Source: Diorhabda sublineata
Lineage: Eukaryota > Arthropoda > Insecta > Coleoptera > Chrysomelidae
Reading direction: 5' to 3'
Assembly: GCF_026230105.1 (NCBI RefSeq)
Contig: NC_079477.1
Location: 18,419,001 to 18,483,000, forward strand
DNA length: 64,000 nt
Shown: positions 56,448 to 64,000 of the stretch, piece by piece
Position numbering within the stretch: the first letter of the stretch is position 1
Layout: every line of letters starts with the position of its first letter
Notes under the pieces: model-generated
Databases searched by the model: none
What the model saw: the letters and a program-made list of their open reading frames with translations, nothing else
Told to the model about the DNA's origin: nothing
Made by a program: the position numbers and the translations under genes

Positions 56448-58201
56448 ATCAATAACGAAACGATGGAAGTATTAAAATTGTACAGTGTTCATTTGGATAG
56501 AATATGGATGAATAATTCACATTTTGGAAAAAAGTTTGGTTAAAACTCACAACATTGACAGTTTAAGAAATATATGTAGATAAAATAGCACATGAACATG
56601 AGTTTTATAGTCTTCATTTTATCGTTGCGAACTTAAGCCAGTGAACCATTTTCGGCTGAGGGGATATGCCACGAGAACAATGCAACTTCAAAATATGTCA
56701 ACTAGTATGTGAATCCATATCAAAAATTTCACCGGACGTTTGGAAAAACGGTATGGACTATCATAGCAAAAGAACTGAAATTTTTATGACTTGATTTGTT
56801 AATAAAAGAAACTATTAAACTAATTATTATTTCGGCTCGATTTATTCTTTTGTTGAAAATTTCTTTGGTAATTCTACCAAAAATGTGTTGGGAGTTATAA
56901 CGCAACTTAGTAAATTTACTGTGCAGTATTGTAACTATACCACTCAATAAACATGAACTCAGTTTGTGAAACATACAAAATATTTTTTTAATTTATTGTA
57001 TGATATTAATGATATTGTTGCGATTTACGTCAGTTTGATTTTTGAATTTAAAATCCGTCTCGCCTATAAAGCAAAAACTTCTTTAAAAATAAGAGACTCT
57101 AGTTTTAAGTATAAATGCAAATATCATCTATCTAATGTTTGTATAGTAACTCAAATTACATTTTTTTGTAAATTTACAATAAAACATAGTAAGTCTAAAT
57201 ACACCTAATCTCAGTAAGTTTTCTCAATTTCTGTCTCAATCTAAGAAAATGACTCAATTATATTATAATGTGAATTTGTACACAATGGTAATTTTACAAA
57301 AAAAAGATACATAACTTATTGTATGCAAGTAGTCACATTGGAATCTAGTGAAAATACAATTTTTTGCTTTACAATCCTGTATATATAGACTTTTGCAATA
57401 AAAATTGCGCTATCATTCCTTTTTAAAAAAAACTTTTCAGATTTTAAGAATTTAGTTGTTTTAGATTTAAACTTTCGAGACATTATATAATATATTACCA
57501 CAACCGTAGAAACAATAAAATTTTAATTACATGCATACGAAATCTCCACTCCAGTATTACGAGTATGTTCATTAGAATTCAGAGACAATGGCGACCGTCT
57601 TTACACTATCATAAAGTTAAATGCCAAAGTCAATGGACAGGTTCTGGTTTTTCAAGTTTTTTGCACATATGTCAGTAAAGTGAACGTAACAAGGCCAAAA
57701 GGAAAAAGGCTGCACCGACACAAGCGATCTCGACTTCCAATCAAATTATAGCTATAAAAATAGCTATACACCCAGAAAACTGTTAACTAACACAACTCCA
57801 AGTGAAGATGGATGTGGGTGAAAATAAACAGCGCTAAACTATGAAAAAGGTAATAAAAATCAGTAGTACTTGATTCAATATTTATTAAATAATTAATGAG
57901 AAGTGAATAATGAATAATGAATGAAAAAATAGGTGTGAACATGCATATAATAGTTAAAATTTTATTGAACTTTTTAGGATAAATATTGTTAAAAACTGTC
58001 TCTATTTTTTGAGCATACAATTGAATTTGGTTTTCATTGCAAAGAATAGTATGGCGTCATCCTATATATCATACACCCAAAACTTAATAACAATATGAAA
58101 TTTTACATACATTTTTGTCAAATTTTCCACCAAAAAATTGTCGATAGGGTATCAGGATATCAGGAAGGCAAAATTATGTTTTATTTTATGTTATTTATAA
58201 G

Positions 58202-58203
<2 letters not shown>
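56448..58203. other. AT-rich stretch without recognised gene
   Basis: Nothing recognised. Confidence 0.35.
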
Positions 58204-58255
<52 letters not shown>

Positions 58256-58290
58256 CAAAAACTATGAGAATACATAGAGATATTTGATAT

Positions 58291-58356
<66 letters not shown>
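58204..58356. repeat. Two (TA)n tracts in a local tandem duplication
   Basis: TA tracts at 58204-58252 and about 58299-58356 are each followed by TTCACAAAAACTATGAGA, showing that a unit of roughly 110 bp was duplicated. Confidence 0.85.
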
Positions 58357-58362
<6 letters not shown>

Positions 58363-58520
58363 TCACAAAAACTATGAGATATTTGAAAAATTAATACTAT
58401 TAATACTAATTAATAATTTTGCTCTAGTAATTTGCATGTAAAAACCTGAGCAAAGGATGGGATTAAGTTTTTGGAGCTTGATTTCTAAAAATCATTATGT
58501 AAACATGAGTTGTTGTCCAA

Positions 58521-58689
58521 CTACATGGTATGTGTTGTGTAAGCAGTAAACACCAAAAAACCAATAGTAACTGATATCATACCAATCAAGTATTTAAAGT
58601 AAAGCAAATTGCTTATTAGCAATATCATAGCTATCATCAAAGCTAATAGTCCAAATATCTGGATAGCTATATACCAATATAGCAAAGGT
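58521..58689 (-). pseudogene. Possible terminal exon of a membrane protein, interrupted by a LINE
   Basis: The minus strand is open for a hydrophobic peptide, VLPLLYWYIAIQIFGLLALM, continuing IAMILLISNLLYFKYLIGMI and ending FLVFTAYTTHTM before a stop at 58521. If the LINE (58697-60406) is removed, the frame continues upstream as RLRLQLKQYFYN to an acceptor-like TTTTGTTGTAG near 60455. This could be a last exon of a multi-pass membrane protein. T-rich chance translation also yields such peptides, so confidence is low. Confidence 0.25.
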
Positions 58690-58696
58690 AATACAT
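58690..58696. repeat. Possible target-site duplication of LINE (left)
   Basis: AATACAT, repeated at 60407-60413 after the LINE. Confidence 0.5.
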
Positions 58697-60395
58697 CTTT
58701 AAAAAAGAAAACGCACATAAAAAAGAAATGATCAAATTGAGAGACGGACAAGGTAACATAACAGAAGATCGAAGAGAGATACTCAAGGTAACAGAGAAGT
58801 TCTACACAGGTCTGTACGAGTCCAAAATAGACAATGAGTATGTTAGAAAAGCAAACAGTGACCATAAAAACAGGATATGTAACGTTGGCTCCGAGGATCT
58901 ACCTGAGATTGAAGAGGAAGAAATTGTAAAAGCTTTAAATCAACTAAAAAACGGAAAGGCGGCAGGTGACGATAACATCATACCGGAAATGTTGAAGGAA
59001 GGTGGAAGCCTACTGATAAGAGAGCTTAAATCATTATTTAATACATGCCTAACCGAGGGAAGAATACCACAGGATTGGAACACCGCGATAGTCATACTGA
59101 TATATAAGAAAGGTGATCCAAGCAACCTAGAAAACTATAGACCAATCAGCCTGCTATCACAGATCTACAAGCTTTTTATGAGAATAATAGCAAACCGCCT
59201 TGAATCCAAACTCGACGCATACCAACCCTATGAGCAGGCGGGCTTCAGAAAAGGCATGAGTACAATAGAACATTTCCACACCGTAAGGACACTGAACGAA
59301 AAAGTAACGGAATATAACATCCCATTATGGATTGCCTTCATAGATTTTAGAAAGGCCTTCGACACAGTTGAATTTTGGGCAATTATCAGGTCAATGAAAA
59401 ATGCAAGAATAGACCAACGATATATTGACATTATACAGACACTAAACGACAACTCAAAAATGAAAGTAAGGCTATATGAAGACACTGAGGAAATCATAAT
59501 TAAAAGAGGCGTTAGACAAGGAGACATTGTGTCACCCAAATTGTTTACACTGGTGCTAGAAGACGTTTTTAAGAGCCTACATTGGGAAGACAGAGGAATT
59601 GATATATCGGGAGAAAAACTAAGTAACCTAAGATTTGCCGATGACATTGCCATTTTTGCCCCAAACAGTGAAGAATTAGAATACATGCTTATAGAACTAC
59701 AACAAGAAGCAAGAAAAGTAGGCCTAGAAATGAACATTTCTAAAACCAAATTCATGACAAACCAACGGACAAACAAAGAGAGTATAAATGTGCGAGGACA
59801 ACAGATAAAGAAAGTGAACTCTTATATCTACCTAGGTCAAGAATTAACATTGGGTAAAACCAATCAAGAACTTGAAATTAACCACAGAATACATCTAGGA
59901 TGGGCGGCCTACGGGAAGATGCGACACGTCTTCAACTCCAACCTACCCCTCAAACTAAAAACCAAGGTTTACATGGAATGCATTCTCCCAGTAACAACCT
60001 ACGGATGTGAAACATGGGTCCTAACAAAGAAAATCTTGAATAAATTAAAGGTACATCAAAGATCAATAGAACGGAAAATGATAGGAATAACGCTTAAAGA
60101 CCATAAAACCAATGAGTGGATAAGAAATAGAACCAAAATCGAGGACATAGTGAGGCGAATAGGTAGTCTTAAATGGAACTGGGCCGGACATGTTGCTCGA
60201 AATAACACCAACTGGAGCGGAAAAATAACAAGATGGAGACCTTGGGGGGAGAAAAGAAGCACCGGCAGACCACAACAAAGATGGTATGATGATATCAAGA
60301 GAACAGCCGGACTTAACTGGTACCAAGTGGCACAGAACAGGGAAAACTGGAAAAATATGAGAGAGGCCTATATCCAAAGGATAGAAAACGGCTAG
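58692..60395 (+). CDS. Reverse transcriptase of a 5'-truncated RTE-like LINE (intact frame)
   Basis: The frame is open from 58692; the first ATG (58728) gives 555 residues. Full RTE-type proteins are near 1000, so the endonuclease is lost by 5' truncation. RT motifs: IVILIYKKGDPSNLENYRPI (121-140), GFRKGMSTIEHFHTVR (172-187), WIAFIDFRKAFDTVEF with catalytic D206 (201-216), KRGVRQGDIVSPKLFTL (259-275), LRFADDIAIF with FADD at 303-306, then LEMNISKTKFMTN and SYIYLGQELT. The C-terminal domain has YMECILPVTTYGCETWVL and ends STGRPQQRWYDDIKRTAG. No stop or frameshift, so the insertion is young. Without the endonuclease and promoter it is unlikely to be autonomous. Confidence 0.9.
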   Translation, partial: YIFKKENAHKKEMIKLRDGQGNITEDRREILKVTEKFYTGLYESKIDNEYVRKANSDHKNRICNVGSEDLPEIEEEEIVKALNQLKNGKAAGDDNIIPEMLKEGGSLLIRELKSLFNTCLTEGRIPQDWNTAIVILIYKKGDPSNLENYRPISLLSQIYKLFMRIIANRLESKLDAYQPYEQAGFRKGMSTIEHFHTVRTLNEKVTEYNIPLWIAFIDFRKAFDTVEFWAIIRSMKNARIDQRYIDIIQTLNDNSKMKVRLYEDTEEIIIKRGVRQGDIVSPKLFTLVLEDVFKSLHWEDRGIDISGEKLSNLRFADDIAIFAPNSEELEYMLIELQQEARKVGLEMNISKTKFMTNQRTNKESINVRGQQIKKVNSYIYLGQELTLGKTNQELEINHRIHLGWAAYGKMRHVFNSNLPLKLKTKVYMECILPVTTYGCETWVLTKKILNKLKVHQRSIERKMIGITLKDHKTNEWIRNRTKIEDIVRRIGSLKWNWAGHVARNNTNWSGKITRWRPWGEKRSTGRPQQRWYDDIKRTAGLNWYQVAQNRENWKNMREAYIQRIENG

Positions 60396-60406
60396 AAGAG
60401 AGAGAG
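58697..60406 (+). mobile_element. 5'-truncated RTE-like LINE insertion
   Basis: About 1.7 kb, starting within the region between endonuclease and RT and ending shortly after the stop codon in an AGAGAGAGAGA tail. Short simple-repeat tails are usual for RTE-type LINEs. It is flanked by AATACAT on both sides. Confidence 0.75.
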
Positions 60407-60474
60407 AATACATTATAAAAATATTGTTTCAATTGTAAACGTAAGCGCTACAACAAAATTGGTATTTTTAGAAC

Positions 60475-60678
60475 CGTCATACTGAGCACACTGTTTACAC
60501 TACCACTACACCAAAACTCACAATTACACTGTCTGACGCACGTTTAGATAACCAAGTTATTGACTTCAGAGATAGCTTACCTTTACCTAAATAACTTGGG
60601 TATCTAAGCACGTCAGACAATGTAATTGTGAGTGTTGATGTAGTGATAGTGTCAATAGTGTGCTTAGTACGTCTTAAC
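60475..60678. repeat. Foldback (inverted-repeat) element, copy 2
   Basis: Arms at about 60478-60561 and 60598-60672 are near reverse complements. The left arm runs GAGCACACTGTTTACACTAC and CTGTCTGACGCACGTTTAGA. The right arm runs GCACGTCAGACAATGTAATT and ends near GTGTGCTTAGTACG. Homologous to copy 1 at 8576-8757 but longer in the centre, so both arms retain part of the hammerhead region. Confidence 0.85.
60531..60573 (-). ncRNA. Decayed hammerhead-like core in foldback copy 2
   Basis: The minus strand reads CUGAAGU, C, AAUAAC-UUG-GUUAUC, UAAA, C-GUGC-GUC, AGAC. Compared with 8629-8671, the conserved A9 and G12 positions are mutated, so this copy is predicted to be inactive. Helix III and helix I positions are retained. 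Confidence 0.5.
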
Positions 60679-61670
60679 AACCAAATCTATCTAAATTTGA
60701 GGTTTAGGCTAACGTACTGAGCTATTTTAGGACGCTAATGTACTCTGACTTGGTTATGCGGATGACACAGGGAAATATTATCGTTGCATTCACTTTGTAA
60801 AAATCAACGATTAAGTAACAACGAGGTATTATAAAAGGGCTCATATTCATTCATTCATTTATTTCCAAGGGTAAAATTGTTTGATAGTACGTATCATATC
60901 ATACATGCTCCCATAACAGCTTATTTTCCCAAAGACAGAAAAGTTGTGCTGGGATTTTTATGATATTTCTTAATGAGATTTTTTTAAGCTTAAGCTCAGA
61001 TGAGAATACTTTTGAAATCAAGTATTCATGGCATCTTTGACTAATATTATTGGTTGATCTTCTTTTTTCAATATTATATTATCATGCATATCTTGTATTC
61101 TGACTGAGTAGAAATATTCAATTGAGATTTATTTTTGTAACACATTTGGAAATAGTACATTTGTCAATTCATCTAAACTTTGGATTCTCTATATAGTTGA
61201 TCTGATGGGTACTTATATTTTCATCACCGGATAGGTAAGGTAAAAATTGAGTGTCCGACAAATCAGTAGAAAAGTTATATGCACATTTTCTGGAGACTGG
61301 AAGTATTGATTGAAGACCGAGCCAGGAAAACAAAATAAAAGTTTGTTGCCGGAAGGCGGGTACATAGCTCATCGAACTGGGGCAGTGCAAGTTGAAGTTT
61401 CTGTTTCCTTACAGTAAATTGAATACAATGGGACACTCCGTAGCTCAGGCAATTTCATTAAGATGTAGTATGGGATGCTACACGATAAACGCACGTCAAC
61501 ACATCTCCAGGGTCACAAAATCTGTTATGGTAAAAGTAAAAGCAGCTTAAGCATCCACCATGAAGTCCAGACATGTCATCATGAGTGATCCGCTAAAAGC
61601 ATATCAAATAGAAGCGCTTGAACTAGGAGTAAGAGCTGAAGGGCGCAGTAGAAGGCTAGCTCTTATAATA
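60679..61670. other. Stretch without recognised gene
   Basis: Bases 61410-61660 are less AT-rich and repeat-like but carry no recognised protein or RNA. Confidence 0.3.
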
Positions 61671-61679
61671 GAGATTGTT

Positions 61680-62215
61680 AAAAAATGAGAGAGTTGTGCT
61701 GTTAATACTTTCTAATCAAGACCTACATTATCGTTTCGCTCATTTTTATTTGAACACCAGCCCAAACGTTCCCTTTTGTAGAATATTGAGGGTGAGCCTC
61801 ACACATCCGGTGAGGGTTTTCTCTGTTCTCTCTCTCGCTTTATTACAAAAAACTATTTGTTTATGAACTACAAATCTGCGTTCACTTTGCCCATCATCAA
61901 TTCACAGAATTCTTCTCTTCTACCAGGATCATCTTCATTAAACTCCTGAACTTTGTAAGGGTGGTATTTTTCTTTGTGCAAAACTCAAAATGGATGATTT
62001 ACTTACATTTTAATCGGCGGTAAGCTCTCGACTGTAGAAGTGCATCTAACTTTTTGTCATCAGTAAATTGAATATTTCCACTTGATTTTTCATTATTTTT
62101 TACATGTCCAGTTTCACGAAACTTTTTTCAGTTTTGCTAACTGTAGACTGCGTAACGTGTTGACCAAGGTATTTATAATTAAAAATTTCACAAACCTCCT
62201 TCTGAGTTCTTGTTT
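61680..62215 (-). pseudogene. Tc1/IS630-like transposase relic (DUF4817-type N-terminus)
   Basis: Minus strand: KFRETGHVKNNEKSSG and DDKKLDALLQSRAYRRLKC, then KYHPYKVQEFNEDDPGRREE and FCELMMGKVNADL, then ENPHRMCEAHPQYSTKGNVW followed by AGVQ. These match in order a common insect transposase with FxETGsVkd-prSGRp, KYHPYK-q--qeL-edDpdRR--FC--mm and sENPh----hpQ----vNVWaGi. The first catalytic Asp region (family: SDE) is lost between the second and third blocks. Frameshifts at each junction. Dead fragment. Confidence 0.6.
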
Positions 62216-64000
62216 TATTACCTCAACCAATCATAATTAAAATGTGTATTCTTCGAGTCTCGGACAAATGAGTTATATCTAAATTTAATACCCGCACAAA
62301 TGTTATACTGACGCCTTATTGTAACTTTAAATACCTAAATTAGGTTAGTATATTTTAATAGACCAGACAATATTGCTTATTTAAAAGTTAGGATAACTGT
62401 AAAATTTAACAAAATAACCCCTGAGGTCATATAATATGTTGTACAAGAATTCCAAAATCGCTTCGGTTATTATCAAGAAATAAATTGTGTTCGTTCTGAA
62501 CATTTTATTCAAGTACATTGAAAAATACATTATTAATAGTATGCGACATTATTATCTTCATTCTACGTAAAGTTTTGTGATAGAGACATCACAATTTTAC
62601 ATCTTATAAATTATTTTTTTCAAATATGATTGTACCAAATTCAATAAACTTTATATTGAATACACTTCATATTACTGTACATAGGACTAAAATTCCTTTC
62701 CAATAACGTACCACACTACACCCTTTCTAATTGAAAATTTTCGAAAGGGTGATTATAATTCACGGAGAGTGCTGAAAGGGGATAATATTTTCTGTAAATT
62801 GTCAATTTAAGATTGAAAACTGACCTTTTTCAAGTTTTTTCACGAATGTTTATAGTACAGCCTTGAGAAATAAAATTATAACAAAGGTGGTTTCGAAGAG
62901 AATCTGGAAATTATATTTGAGTTTGTATGTCTAGGTACTGTTGAAAAGCGTGATTGAAAAAATAATGAAAAAGTCTCAATTTACATACACAACCTGATTA
63001 AGGGTAGTAACAGTAACAATTATCGAATTCTTTAGAAAATTTTATGTATATATGTAATAAGGAAAGATATAATTCTACTTAACCGATTTCTTCAAACTTA
63101 GTAGTCTTGAAAACAATCATAATAATAAAACTGAACCTAATAAGTAATATGCACCCTAGAGGGCATCATGTAAGTTTTTTATATGTAGTTTTCTTTTGGA
63201 AATCCATAATTGCAGCATGTATTTTTCATCAGGGGTTCTTGAAAACCATACGTATATATCCTTTTATCTGCCTTAAACATTTTTCTTTCAATATAAATCA
63301 TCTATTATGTTCGCAGGTTGAAACATATTTATACAATTTTGTACTAATTGACTTTTCACGCCTTATTAATAATAATTTCAATATTACTGTTAGTATTAGT
63401 GGAATAATATTGAGGAAGTGCAATTAGGTATATAAATATAAGTACATTAATGCCCTTCAAAATAGCTACAGCTCAAATTGAAAACATATGGTCATAAAAT
63501 ATTGAATGTATTCTTCAACAAGAAAGTGAAAGAATGAATGTTAGAAAATAAAATTGAAGTTTAACAATTGACGTTTAGTAGTCAAACATTATGGTATAAT
63601 ATGAATAAAAAGCTCGGCCTGCAAGAATCATTCTATGTTTAAGAGCCCGCCTTCAAGAAATTTGCAACGGTTGTACATCTTGAGACTATTAACAATTTCT
63701 TGATAGTATGTCAAGATATATGAAATCTATAGAAAATGTGATATAAAATAGTGATATGATTTTGGTAATAGGTGAGTTCTTTAAAAAAAATACCTTTAAT
63801 AGTTGGTCTAGCTTCACTGACACTGAGCTCGTGTACCAACCCTTGACAGTCGGACGCGACTCCCGCATGTTAAAAGAAGAAAAGCACGGACCGAGGATGA
63901 AAACCGCTCTTATCTTTGCTACTTTTACCAGGTATCGTACCAGTTTTGTCGATGGAAAAATAGACCATTTACATAGAACCTGGACCGGACATAGTGATTA
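62216..64000. other. AT-rich stretch ending in a G+C-richer segment
   Basis: No gene recognised. The last about 190 bp (from 63810) are clearly G+C-richer and may be the edge of a gene, promoter or LTR continuing past the window. Confidence 0.3.

Noticed and set aside
59228..59776. 182-codon minus-strand open frame
   Set aside because: Antisense shadow of the intact RT frame at 58692-60395.
1..64000. CRISPR arrays, bacterial operons or organelle inserts
   Set aside because: No spaced direct-repeat arrays, no ribosomal RNA and no bacterial-style gene packing anywhere in the window.

Overview
This is AT-rich animal nuclear DNA, almost certainly from a non-drosophilid insect. The evidence is the mix of mobile elements (mariner, hAT, pogo/Tigger, Jockey, RTE, R1/I-like LINEs, Penelope-like, DIRS-like and Ty3/gypsy), long (TA)n microsatellites, short interstitial TTAGG-type telomere repeats, and a lone exon resembling an insect secreted/cuticle signal peptide. 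No complete host gene is visible. The window reads as a repeat-dense intergenic or intronic region, with at most a few candidate host exons (7.83-7.97 kb, 32.87-32.93 kb, 34.78-34.83 kb on +; possibly 58.5-58.7 kb on -).

Layout. 0-0.7 kb: gypsy integrase relic (-). 3.2-3.5 kb: mariner relic (-). 4.1-4.9 kb: internally deleted pogo/Tigger element with terminal inverted repeats (TIRs). 5.8-6.2 kb: relic of an unnamed repeat-encoded protein family (copy A). 8.6 kb: foldback repeat with a well-formed hammerhead-ribozyme-like core. 9.55-11.55 kb: very young, compact DIRS-like element carrying only a tyrosine recombinase. 12.75-13.6 kb: Penelope-like relic between (TA)n tracts. 15.7-19.5 kb: mariner split by a 3.1-kb hAT element. 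20.2-21.1 kb: RTE-type reverse transcriptase (RT) relic. 21.7-25.5 kb: three mariner relics. 26.2-27.4 kb: KRBA2/SCAND3-type integrase relic framed by hairpin repeats. 27.4-32.1 kb: old Jockey-like LINE (-) split by a full-length RTE-like LINE with a perfect 13-bp target-site duplication (TSD). 33.2-33.7, 44.5-45.5, 50.4-51.4 and 52.4-53.3 kb: other LINE/gypsy relics. 37.9-40.6 kb: mariner and IS630/Tc1-like relics. 46.4-47.2 kb: copy B of the unnamed family. 54.8-56.4 kb: two Penelope-like copies head to head. 58.7-60.4 kb: 5'-truncated RTE-like LINE with an intact 555-codon RT reading frame. 60.5 kb: second foldback/hammerhead relic. 61.7-62.2 kb: Tc1/IS630-like transposase relic (-).

Most coding relics are frameshifted. 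The two intact long reading frames are the DIRS-type recombinase and the LINE RT at 58.7 kb. The nesting gives relative ages: Jockey is older than the RTE inside it, and the mariner is older than the hAT inside it. The DIRS element is probably very recent, because its internal complementary region still matches both outer ends almost perfectly.

Most interesting observations: (1) the solo-recombinase DIRS derivative with diagnostic inverted termini and internal complementary region; (2) hammerhead-ribozyme cores inside a dispersed foldback repeat, with a related hairpin in a (TA)n-linked repeat; (3) two relics of a repeat-associated protein family I cannot name. All family calls come from reading the sequence and remembered family motifs; no search was run.
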